This document shows positions 45,644 through 57,257 of a stretch of 64,000 nt of DNA, piece by piece (position 1 is the first letter of the stretch; the number at the start of each line of letters is the position of its first letter). The notes beneath the pieces were generated by a model. It saw nothing but the letters and a program-made list of their open reading frames with translations. It was not told the DNA's origin and ran no database searches. The stretch is taken from contig NC_016459.1 in assembly GCF_000226115.1 (NCBI RefSeq), positions 3,664,501 to 3,728,500 of the forward strand, in the 5' to 3' direction. Origin of the DNA: Thermothielavioides terrestris NRRL 8126. Lineage: Eukaryota; Ascomycota; Sordariomycetes; Sordariales; Chaetomiaceae. A program made the position numbers and the translations under genes.

Positions 45644-47639
45644 GCTCTTTTTTGCCCATTACGGTTTCGGGTAGCTCTTAGTTGCTCCCGAGACATTTCC
45701 TTTGCTCCCGAGTTGCTCCCAATGTCCTGATTAGGGAAGAACTAACTCGCATTGTTGAACAGGAGTGAGATGGTGGGTGGACATGAAGGGGTGGGAGTGC
45801 AAATGGGACGGTCATCCTGGGTGGGCACCGGCAACCTGACGAAGGTCGGAGGAATATGTTGATATACCTATGTGGCATATTCCCTTGGCAACATGGGAAA
45901 AAGTTGGAAATTCCTGGGTATTCGGCGGCTCAGTTGAAGACCGGAAAAGGGCTCAGTTGGGAGCTGGCGAGACATGACTGCTGCTGTATTCAGAAACTAT
46001 CGCATGAGTTCATTATCCAAGGCGCAAACGCGAGAAGACAAGAAGTGTATGCCATCTGAGAGACATAACCCGCCGTCACTAGTAGTACAGGTGCCTGCCC
46101 CTCTGTAACCAACGCAGGGGCTACGCAAGGCCATTGGCGCCGTGGAAAGAATTGAGCGGGCTCCATCAAGGTCTCCTGAGCTCGCGATAGCACATACCCT
46201 GGTCAGATAGATCTCCGACGTCTTCATTATATGCTAGAGCCGTTCACCCACAATCTCTGCCCTGACTCATCATCCTCCTCCAACTCACTATGCAATGGCA
46301 ACGCTGCTGTCTGTATCTCGTGCCATGACCCGAACCTTGGCGTCTCTGGCAGTGCACAATTGCAGTTGCCGCCTCGGCAGACGCGGCACATCGCTCGCTC
46401 AACGTTTAGTTGGACGAGATCCCTGTTCACTTTTCTGGGCCATACATAGCCGCCCCCGGAGCGACGGCAGGAGGCAGCGATGCATCGTGGCCTCCGCGAT
46501 AGCCCAGAAGTTGGCGTCTTTAGGGGTTGAGGCAGGGGAGAACACGATGATAGCATATGTATGGGGTAGCGCCAGCTCACGGCTTGCTCCCCTTCACGGC
46601 CTTCCAGACGCAGGGAAACGCCGCAGCTGCTAGTCAGGACCTACGACATAAACAAAAAGCCAGCGCCACTGCGATAAAAGTTGTTATTGGTGGCCAAGGG
46701 ACAAATGTTCTGCAGGATGTTCGAGGGCGGCTATCAAGCATAGGTCCCCCTCTGCTCGCCTTTCCTCTTTCTTCACTGTAGGCCGCTCTCTCAGCTAAAC
46801 CCCTTCCTTACGCGAAAACGATAATCCACGTCAGATCCCACTTTCACAGTCAGTTGGAGATCATAGCCTATGCTCTCCCCTATGCACGGAGAGTGGTGGT
46901 GGGGACGGGAGCAGGAATCCGCACCCCCGCAGACATACCGGTTTGTTGGCCACGTCCCAGACCCGCAGATTTGCACGTACTTAGTTCAGGATTACTGGTC
47001 GATGGGTCAAGCCGCGTGCTACTATTGGAACGGTCCCAGGAATGTATTGCAAACCAGGTAGCAGAGGACGACTTTACGAATATATCAATTTTGAAGGAAG
47101 GAAAAGAAAGAAGAGAGAACCTGCGGCGAAGAGATACGTGGCTAAGCGGGCAGGATCTAGCCTCTTGAATGCCTACGGATTCCTGCCGCGGATGGCTTCT
47201 GTGGCGGTGGGTTGGACCAGTGGGGAAAATATTCCTTGTCCGGAGCAAAGACGTCCAGCTACCTGTCGGTGCAGTCTGGCCGATGTCGAAAGGTAGCCCT
47301 GTCGTAAACGTCCCTGTTCATGAAGCGATCTTCGCATATCTCCTCGGAAACGGGACAGACGAAATCATCGTAGTCGAAACATCCGCAAGGTGACTGATCC
47401 CGTATCATCTCTCTTTCCACCAAAGGAGTGTGGAATCCAAGCGACTCCCTTCCAACCAGGTTTTCAGGGCGCCCATTGAATACCTGCTCGAAGCCCAACG
47501 GTCCACAATATCGACTCTGCGGTAGATGAGGAGTTCAATTTGAATCGTTGCCCAAAGGAGGCCAAGTTTCAGGCTTTCCGCAGGGCAGCTCAAGCCACTC
47601 GGTATGCGCTGAGCTCATAAGCCTTCCATACTAAGGTCA
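45644..47639. other. Gene-poor interval
   Basis: Two kilobases in which I recognise nothing. Open frames up to about 120 codons exist on both strands but are mutually overlapping and unconserved in appearance. More debris of the relic at 47.6-49.3 kb may extend into it. Confidence 0.45.
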
Positions 47640-49330
47640 CAGCCATAGCCCTGGCCAGGGCCGTCAAAGTGTTCCTTCGAATCAGCGTCTGAATCTCCCT
47701 CGAAGTCGTCGCCCTCAGACTCATGGCCGGAGTCAGCAGCATCTCGTTTGGAGTCACTGTCTGTCACGCTTCGCCAGGAGTAAAACTAACACAATGCACA
47801 TCCAGCCTGTCCTGACTTGCCGTCCGTACTCCAGTGGGTGGCGAGGTCATGCGGCACCGCGAGCATCAAAATAGAGGCGTCCATGCGTTGGTGGCAGCAT
47901 CTCCCGGGCCCCGTACGCCCGAGGACATCCTCAACCGACATGACTGTCGTCAACGAAGCGCGGGCTCCGAGGCTCAACAGACAGACCAGGATCTCCATCG
48001 CGACAAACGTGGCCTCCCAGGCATTCCCCGGCATGCGAGGTAAAACGCCACGCCGACGAGTGTGTGAAGCGGCCCAAGCTTGAGTTTCAATCCGCAGTTA
48101 GTACGGCATCGAATGAACAGTCCGCTCCGCGCATCGATGGGCGGGGAGGCAGGCCAGCCCCTGATGGCGATTACGCTGTGGCAGAAGGCATGCTTTCGCT
48201 TTGTTGGATGCGGGAGTATCCGTGCCGGAAGAGGGCGCGGACGTCCGGTGAGTTGGCATCCCATCTGCCCCAGATGTCCTTTTCTTCTCCTGGAGAGTGG
48301 TCTGGTGGGTTGAGTCTCGCACTGACGTGCTCGGGCCTGACGCTCCTGTGCGAGAGAGGGACGGTGATCATGAGATTGTCCAGCACGGTATAACCCAAGT
48401 CGTCGCGGTCGTAGAAGATGAGGCAATCATTCCCGAATGCGGAAGAGAGCGCCATGATCATGCTACAGCACGTATAGCCACCGTCCAGGAAGGAGGCTGT
48501 CAGGTAGAAGGGAAAGATCTCATCGATCCCGCCCAGGAGTCCCAGTGTTTCGCTCCGCAAACGGTCCAGCATATCGACGTTACCAGCCATATATAAATCA
48601 CAAGCTTTCAAATATCCACCCGTAGTAGCTACGAATCATGCTGCACAGAGTGTGGAAAACGATTCGGTTGAGACGGGCAAGTCACTGGGTGGCGTAAAGC
48701 AAAATGAGCTGTTGATGATAGATTCCGCCATCTCCTCTACAAACGACGGATGACATAGAGTGTTCCCGTTGGTGGAGTTTGCCACTTTGTCCACAACCGA
48801 GGGTCCCATATATCGAACCCAACCTATGCATCCACTGACGCTTCTTGAATTCCCATATAGTCGATGGAACAGACGTGAATGGACCATCGGCACAGCTATG
48901 TAGGACCCTCTAGTTTGTCCAGCCTGTCCGGGTCGCAGCTGGCCACATGGCGGATGCGAGGCTCGCCGGACTGGCAACATCAAGGGGGCCAAGCGTGAGG
49001 ACGGATACCAAGCCTGCGGTCCACGACCCATCTGAGGAGCTCGACCCCAGTACTTTGTGACGGCGAAGGACTAGATGTAGAAGTCGTGGAGATAACTGGT
49101 CATCGTGCTTGGGGCAGGTCAGCTGGTAGCGCAGGGCAAGAAAGACGAGACAAGTTGCTCTTGTATATGCGGTCTTCATTCCATAGTTCTCAAGGAGCTC
49201 CATGTGGCGTCACTGTGAAAAGAGACTGGAAGTTAGCCACTTTCCTATCCTCGGCCTCGAGGTACCCTGCATAGGGGAGGTTCGTGACGAGAATCGGATG
49301 GGCTGTGGGAAGTAAGCCTGGGGCCCCGCC
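47640..49330 (-). pseudogene. Frameshifted relic of a large fungal protein
   Basis: Minus-strand segments resemble a domain I recall from ascomycete proteins often annotated as ankyrin or hypothetical: DLGYTVLDNLMITVPLSHRS, GEEKDIWGRWDANSPDVRAL (near 48290), KHAFCHSVIAI, DARSGLFIRCRTNCGLKLKL then GPLHTLVGVAFYLACRG, and WEATFVAMEILVCLLSLGAR. The blocks are in order and close together, but the frame changes after RHGYSRI (about 48210) and again after YLACRG (about 48020). A Ser/Asp-rich stretch near 47650-47760 may be its tail. Upstream, NYGMKTAYTRATCLVFLALR (about 49190-49130) and LVTNLPYAGYLEAEDRKVAN (about 49290-49230) could be earlier exons. Two frameshifts make it a pseudogene. Confidence 0.6.
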
Positions 49331-49665
49331 CTGTATGGGACAGAAGACTGACACACCAGGCGACATAAGCTCTGCCTTACGATGGCGGGTCTGACATCAC
49401 AAGTATATTCATTTGTCTTCTGTCTACTGGTTTGTCGGGGTCGAGGTTGACAAGCGACGTGCTCATCCTTAGGCACCGAGGAAGCTGACCTGGCAGGCGA
49501 GGCGAGGTCTGGAAACTATCTATCTCAGCGAGGACGAGAAGAAGGAGGAGGAGGTTGAGGAGGCAAGGCGCTTTTGAGACCAAATTGGGGGGTGTGGGAG
49601 GTAAATGTAGAAGTGAGGATAAAGGCCTGCCGCTTCCAAAGCTCTCATTCCAGAAGACTTTTTCG

Positions 49666-49672
49666 TGTGTGT

Positions 49673-49703
<31 letters not shown>

Positions 49704-49705
49704 GA
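49666..49705. repeat. GT microsatellite running into a G tract
   Basis: About eleven GT units (TGTGTG...) pass directly into an 18-nt G run. A second, shorter pair in mirrored order, a G run then GTGTGT, occurs at about 49784-49806. These simple repeats lie in non-coding DNA. Confidence 0.85.
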
Positions 49706-50278
49706 ACATCCATGAGAATGGCAGCGCCCAGGGGCAGTTCAAGCTCTTAGGTCGATCCAAGTGCTCCGGGGAAGGAAGAGGTGGGGGGGGGGGTGTGTGT
49801 GTGTGTGGAACTCCTGCCGATGAACGCATCTGCGGACGCCCCATTTAGGTGCTGAACCAGTTTCGATACTGGACTCTCTGCGCTAACGGAATCCGGCAAG
49901 TCCGGGCGAAATGGCTGCAGTCCTAGTACCGGAGGCCATTGGCACCTACGCAGCAAGGAAGGAGTCCGTCGTTGACTTTCATGAACGCAGCCACCTGGCC
50001 CGTGGTCATTGACTGCCCACTGGGCTCGTATTTGCCCATGTACAACTGAAGGATGGTAGGCTTGAGGCATTCGCACCGCTCCTTGTGCAGAACGTCTAGG
50101 GACTTCGTGTTGTGAGAACGAGGAAGCAAATTGTCATGGTACATAGAATAAGACAAGAGAGTAGATTAAGCCCGGGTCCCTCTTCCACCGTCCCATTCTC
50201 CCGCCTGTTTCTCCCGTCCCTCTCAGCACACCGCATATCTACCCCTGCCCCTTTCTTCTTTACTGTGGTATCCTTCGC

Positions 50279-50746
50279 ATGGCCGAGTCCTCTTCTGGCC
50301 TTTCCCATTCTCATTCTCCCCTACGTGCGGCAAGCGCGTTTCCAAACAGCCCCAGTGAGGACGTGGCAAACCTCATCATCGAAGCCATCCGCATTACCAC
50401 CTTAGCTAAATCATCTCGCAACAGAAGCAACCCCGATATTTGGAGCACTGCCGCAAGGGATGGTTCCCCCACTCCCGTTATGCGTCGACATGAATCCTCT
50501 CTTGATGTCCCTAGCGGTAGATCGATCAGGGCGGGCAATCCGGAGAACAAGAACGAGACCAGAATCAACGACGTGCGTGGGATTGGCGCGCAATTCTCGT
50601 ATGGCCCGTGGGTTTACCTCCCCTACGAGCAGAACCGTCTCATCTTGTTCAATGAACTCATTGCTCTTACTGACACGAATGCTGGATTAAAACAAGTGCC
50701 GTCACCAACCCCCCGAGTGCTATATATGAAGCTGATCTTGACCTGA
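50279..50746 (+). CDS. Possible small protein, unrecognised
   Basis: A 155-codon frame from ATG at 50279. It is preceded by a long pyrimidine-rich leader (about 50160-50275), a usual feature before fungal start codons. The sequence begins MAESSSGLSHSHSPLRAASA, then SEDVANLIIEAIRITTLAKS, and later GAQFSYGPWVYLPYEQNRLI. Composition is protein-like, but I recognise no domain. It could also be an exon of a longer, undetected gene or a relic. Confidence 0.35.
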   Translation: MAESSSGLSHSHSPLRAASAFPNSPSEDVANLIIEAIRITTLAKSSRNRSNPDIWSTAARDGSPTPVMRRHESSLDVPSGRSIRAGNPENKNETRINDVRGIGAQFSYGPWVYLPYEQNRLILFNELIALTDTNAGLKQVPSPTPRVLYMKLILT

Positions 50747-51977
50747 CCTGGGACTTCGCTTCTGTCCTTGAACAGTGCGATGCAACACGGCTAATCAAGA
50801 CATAAGGGCCATGGAAATGGTGTTGGGGCACAATGAGCAGCAGTGACTTCAAGGTTGGATGTTAGTGGCACTGACATTACATTATATAAAACGTGTTTGA
50901 TTCCATCAACGAGGCAGTATTCCGTTCTGCCATTCAAATGTGGTCCTTATCGTTTAGGCTGAACTAAGTAACACTCGCTAGTCAAAGACTCAGCCTTCAG
51001 CAACATTCCCAAATTGTGAATAGACACACGAAGCAGAAGCACTCGGCTAGCGAGTAACACGCATGACTCTAGTATACATAGCAGAATCCAATTGCAGTGT
51101 CTTCTCTCTCCATTCGAGTTGCTTGCGCTATGCCAATATGCTGCTCGTCGAAGCAGTCACAAACGTGACCATAGCATTCAACAGGGTGCGCAACAAGACA
51201 AGAAGCAAGGCAAGCTCCGAGGATCATGTAATAGTTGCCTGTGCTGGGGAGTCTGCGCCTCGCAGATGTTCCCGCACTTGGTCGTGGAAGGTTGAAGTGA
51301 GGTTTGGTACGTCAGCGGCGATGGACGGACAGAGTCGAGCTCCAAGGGAACTGACTGTTCATAGACTTCGTCAGAGCCCAGCACGCAGTCCATCGTTTGT
51401 GGATCATTGTCCTGACACTCTTGGACCGCTCCGTAAGGGAAGACCTTGCTCATTCACCGCAGGCTGGACCGCCTCGCCGAGGCCTAGCGCAGTGGCACCT
51501 TGCCCCAGGCTGGTGCGGCAGTCCCGATGAGCTTTGCGATTATGCCGAGCTTGGGGTCCTGGACGAAGTACGAATTGTCGGAGTGCGGGGATTCTCTCAT
51601 TAGTCGGGACCCGTCCGCCGCCCGGCGTCTTGAGGATATACTGGGAGCGTTGGAATGGGAAACTTGGGGTGGCTTCTGGTTGCTGTGCATTGGGTTCCTG
51701 ATCACGCTATGGGCGAGGCCTAAATCTCCGGCGCCTGGGATCTTGCACTGGGACAAGGAGGAGGCACAAATGAGCAGCCGACTATACAGGCCCATCTCAT
51801 CTGGGGTGTTATGGAAGTGGCATAAGTTCATCCTTTTTCGAAGACAATGGTATCGCCTTATCGGCTTCTGTGCTGTCCTCGCTGCTGCGTTAGATCTCCT
51901 GCCACTACCAGCCCTCTTGAATCATCCTCCTTTCGCTTGTTTATCATCCCGAAATGCTCCAATCTACGGACCTCTTT
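50747..51977. other. Intergenic region downstream of GH12
   Basis: No recognised gene. The plus-strand frame at 51500-52012 contains two hydrophobic stretches (GFWLLCIGFLITLWA and LIGFCAVLAAALDLLPLPAL) but overlaps the last GH12 exon and has no further support. Confidence 0.4.
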
Positions 51978-52987
<1,010 letters not shown>

Positions 52988-53223
52988 GTTGTTGAAGGAC
53001 AATCCCAGTCTCTCTCGAGTCTTGGGCGGTGAGGAGTGAGGGACAGACACATCGTAACTGGAGTCCGACCATATGTCTTTAAGACCTCCCGCAGCTACAC
53101 AACAGGTCTCATTCACATGAACGGTGTTTGGCTTCGGCACAATGTTGTGGATGGGCCCACATAAGCGGAAGGGTCACACCGTTTTCCGGGTCCGGTCCAC
53201 GAGGTAACATCGTGTCCTGCGGT

Positions 53224-53261
53224 CCCCACGGGGGTCGGAACCTGGGCCGCATCTCCCCCGC
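53224..53261 (-). promoter_or_regulatory. Possible pair of CreA repressor sites
   Basis: On the minus strand, GTGGGG (53229-53224) and GCGGGG (53261-53256) both match the CreA consensus SYGGRG. They are in the same orientation, 32 bp apart and about 240-275 bp upstream of the GH12 start. Paired sites of this kind usually mediate glucose repression of cellulase genes. Six-base motifs occur often by chance, so this is tentative. Confidence 0.3.
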
Positions 53262-55345
53262 GCTCGGCAATGTTGCGAGGATGAGCAGAAGCCGATGGCG
53301 ATTGCCGAGTCCTTCATGCACTTTATATTCTCGGCCGGTTCGCGGTGGCTTTCTCGGAGCCTGAGGCTGGAGAATAACTCACCAACAAGAAGAGTCAACG
53401 GGCCTTCGATAACCTGTTCATGTCATAGGCTGCTCGGGCCGCATGGATACCTGGCATAATGAAGGAGCAAGACAGCCAGTGTTGTCAGATGTGGATGGAG
53501 ACTGCTACCGTCTGCCGCTACCATTCCACTCCATGCGGGCGAATGAAGTTTAAGGATGGACGGCTGGGCTGGTAGACTCGGTCTGTCCTCGGTCCATCGG
53601 GGGAATTCGGTCGATTGGCGCGCTTCAGGATCTGCCAAACACCCCTGGCCAGGCGTAGTATTGGTTATCTGCGGAATACCTGAGTGTGCAAGAGACCACC
53701 TAGACATTCGCTCCACCTCACCTGTGATTCCTCTCAGGATCAACCCCAAGCAAACTATTCGATGACCTGTGTTCCTTCATGTTAAATTCGAGTTCTGTAG
53801 CTCGATCGCAGTTGTTCACCAGCAGGCGTGTGTCGCGGTTCGTATCTGGGACGTGGAAAGATCTGCGGAAACTAGAGCGTTAGTCAAAACCCGAGAGCTG
53901 AAAGTCAACTGTAAATGACACTCATACCTCTCTGTTGTTTGCCAACGCGATTGCATGCACCGGAGGGTCATTCCTAACTGGGTCCATGGTTCAAGAACCT
54001 TTCACAAGGGCGGCGACAGACTTGGTCAGATAGATTAGAAACGACTTCCTTCAAAGGCGAGCTCGGACTCGCCCAGGTTTAGGTTTAGGAAGTTCAGCGT
54101 TGCGCAAGAGCAACCGCTCGGCTGCGCGTGTCGACGAGACCTCGTGCCACGTGAAAGACAGCTACGTGTGTCATAGAAAATGCGGGATGCGAAAGTTGAG
54201 GTGAGCATGGTCGCTTGGTGCGAAGCGATTGATGCCACGGCGGAGCCAGGTGGGGTGCCGGAAGTGACTCAAGTTCTGTCTGTTCGATTATCAGTTAAGG
54301 TATCTCATCGGTGTTTGGCATTTGAGCCCGGAGTCCGGGAAGGGGCAGCAGCAGCGGCAGATGATAAAAAGGTCACCGGCTAAACCCCCTTCTCGGTCGA
54401 AGGAAGGTAGCCGGCTACGAACCCACGGGAGGGTTTGCTTCACTGGAGGATGCGCGCGGCGTCGGTGGTCGACGTCGCCGGCCCGAGTCAGACCCCCTGG
54501 GGTGATAAGGGCCCCATCAGCTTTTTATCCCAAGCGAAGTCTCGGACCGGAACCTTTCAATGAAACGTCGGGAGTCCCTCCCTCCGGACCTTTGACGACC
54601 TCCATTGACCGCTCCTAGGCCACGGGAGGTGGTCGATGATATCAAGCCTTGCGAAACTCCTACGCAGCATTCCGTATAGTCTCCAACCTAACCTCACCTT
54701 TCAGCACGCAATTGAAGGAGCCAAGCTGACGCCCACAGCCAATCTTTCATCTACGATCCGCTTCCCACTAACCTAACACACCCAAGCGCGATGTTGTAGC
54801 AACAGCTAGTTTTACACTAGCGATTTCCATCTCCCAAAGGGAGCCAAGAGAAGAACAGGATGTGTCCGTACCTTATTCTCCAATTATGTCAGCCCAGGAT
54901 ACTTCCACGCACCCGGCAACCCACACACCCAACCGTTGCTAATTGAAACCTAGTGTATGCGTACAAGCACACGGACCACGTCCTGTTCTTGCGATCGTGG
55001 ACCGACTTGAATGATTTTTGTATTAGGAAAGCTGGCATCTCGAGTCTCGACTAGGCCATCGCGGCAAGGACCCAGCTGGTCCCTGGACTCCACCTCAGCT
55101 CAAACCCGCGAGGCCCAGATGCGCTTAAACAAATGGCAGGCAATAGTGCGGTGGATAGACAGAGCTGAACGCAGGGGTGGCATATACTTGAAAAAAGAGC
55201 GAAAAGGTCATCGGAAGTGCTTGGATGCCCTTGCTCTTCCTCATTGCATCTTTTCGCCTCTCTTGTCGTGGAATTTGCGCTCGATTCCCGGCTTGATTGC
55301 CTGCCACTCATTTCTGTCGCTCGTTTCTGTCTCCATCGCCACAAG
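53262..55345. other. Intergenic region
   Basis: About 2 kb between two genes for secreted proteins. No recognised coding sequence. The stretch 54320-54640 is GC-rich and open (98 codons, plus strand) but unidentified. Confidence 0.45.
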
Positions 55346-56626
55346 ATGCGATCAGGTGCGGTTGTTGTGGCCCTTGCCACGGGGATGTTGCCCGCCGGTG
55401 TGCTAGGGGCTGCCGTCAACCTCGATGTCTGCTCCGTCGAGTCTGTGCTCCGGTACTTCACCTGCGGCAAACCGGTTTCCGAGGCCTGCTTCGACAACCT
55501 GGCCGAGCAGGCGTCCGCTTGGTGCGCAAGCTACTTGTCCATCGCGCCCGTCACCGTGTACCAGTCCACGGTGACCCCGGTGTCGACGGAGTTGGTAACC
55601 GAGACCGCAACCGTCATCACTACGGCGGTTGAAGTCGAGTCCGTTCCCTGTTGTTGTCACTTAACGCTCGCCCCGAGCAGAGGCTGATTTCTTCTTGAAC
55701 AGTATCACGTCAGTCGAAGTGCAGCAGACTACCACTGTCACTGACACGGCCGTGGCCACCGTGACGGAGACAATAACGGAAAGCGGATCGGTCATCGGCA
55801 CCGTCGTGCGGCGCCGTACACTTACTTTCAGCTCCACAGGCTCGCCCGCGAGCGGTGGAACGAGTACGACCCTTCCGGACACTACTGGTTCCCTCCCTGT
55901 CGTGACTGGTCCGCCTGCGGTGAGCGCTACGGCCAGCGCTACGGCCAGTGCCACTGCGAACGCAGCGCCCAGCTGCATCGACCTAGCCACGAGGCATCTA
56001 CTCCGCCATCCGGCCTCGCGGCTCTCCCGGGCTTGCAGCTGCCTGAGCCCGGAGCCGTCAACCGTCACGCTTGACGCCACCACTGCTGCCGTATCGACTG
56101 TGACTTCCACAGAAACCAGCATCCTTGTCGTCGTTGAGTCCGAAACGACCGTCTCAACCGATCTGGCCACTTCTGTGGTTACCCAGGATGTCACTGTCAC
56201 ACAGGTACGACGCCCGTGCCACCTCCCTGCAGACCAGATCTGCCCTTCACTTCGACTCTTGATCATTGAAGTGGCTAACTAACGTGCCCGGCATGGCAGA
56301 CCGCCACGGCGACGGCCACCGTCTCCCCCCCTGGCCCCTGCGACTTCAGGTACAGCACCACCGTCGACCTGTCCCAGCTGCAAAGCCGGCTGCAAGGTGT
56401 GCCCGGCATTGCGACATCCAAGGCTTGCTGTCAGCTGTGCTACACCATCATGGACTGCGCCGCCGCCATCTCGCCGGCGGACGGCGAGTGCAGCCTGCTC
56501 ATCGTCCCTGCATCGGTTTCCGATGTCCCCCAACCCGGACAGTGCCAGTACGGGGAGATGGCGTTGAATGGCGTTGCCCCGGCCGCGGACGGCGAGTTGT
56601 TCCTGGGCCCCTGCTGGGCGTCTTGA
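55346..56626 (+). CDS. Secreted Thr/Ser-rich protein with Cys-rich C-terminal domain
   Basis: Exons 55346-55638, 55703-56204 and 56300-56626 give 373 residues. The first intron (64 bp) uses a GTCCGT donor, chosen because it alone keeps frame; the second has GTACGA...CAG. A signal peptide (MRSGAVVVALATGMLPAGVLG) precedes a small domain with four or more cysteines (NLDVCSVESVLRYFTCGKPV...). Then come long Thr/Val/Ser repeats of the type TVTDTAVATVTETITESGS and SATASATASATAN, typical of O-glycosylated wall or surface proteins. The C-terminal 100 residues (GPCDFRYSTTVDLSQLQSRL...ACCQLCYTIMDCAAAI) resemble PAN/Apple-like folds. No GPI signal is evident. Likely an extracellular or wall protein; binding partner unknown. 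Confidence 0.75.
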
Positions 56627-57031
56627 TAATGGAGCTTGACAATGGCCGGCATGAGGCGTCCTCGGAGCTTCCCTATGCAGCCGAGTAGTTGAAATCGTAG
56701 TTGGTAATACGTATTGTATTGACGACAATCCGATTGATGATCTGAGGTTTGATTCGTGAATGACTACCTGGTATCCGAATTACGAAACGACGTTCCGCGG
56801 GCTGCTGGCGATCGCGTCACGAAGGTCCTGCCTGGAAGCACCAGCTCGGAAAAGCAGGATATCGCCTGTTGTCCGAAGGGGAGAGATATCGTCCGATTTG
56901 AAATAGGCCATCTCGGTTCGCTTGGTCTTGGCTCGCGGAAGGGTGGAGGTCCAGAAATGCTGGGCTTTCCAGTGCGACAAACCGCTGCTCCCATCTCAGC
57001 AGGTCTAATTATGACCCCGCCAACAATCGCA

Positions 57032-57102
57032 GCGTCAGTGGTTTAGTGGTAAAATCCATCGTTGCCATCGATAGGCGCCGGCTTTGATTCGCGGCTGACG
57101 CA
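57032..57102 (+). pseudogene. tRNA-Gly(GCC) pseudogene
   Basis: This 71-nt sequence aligns end to end with the intact tRNA-Gly at 60.9 kb. The acceptor, D and anticodon arms, including the GCC anticodon, are identical. Differences are confined to the variable loop and T arm: ATGGGC became ATAGGC, the T-stem 5' strand CCGCG is lost, and the invariant TTCGATT became TTTGATT. The T stem can no longer pair and the B box is damaged. Two of the changes are G-to-A and C-to-T transitions. Confidence 0.8.
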
Positions 57103-57257
57103 TAGCTTCGGGCTAGGTCCGCCATTGCGCCGGCACAGCACCTTCTTTTGCTCGAAGTCCAAGTGAGAAGTCCACTACGGCTCTTTCAGTGCAGACTTGG
57201 GTTCTTTTCGGGTGGAAGTTGCTGGACACTTCCCTCAACGTGCCTGCGTTGTAACTG

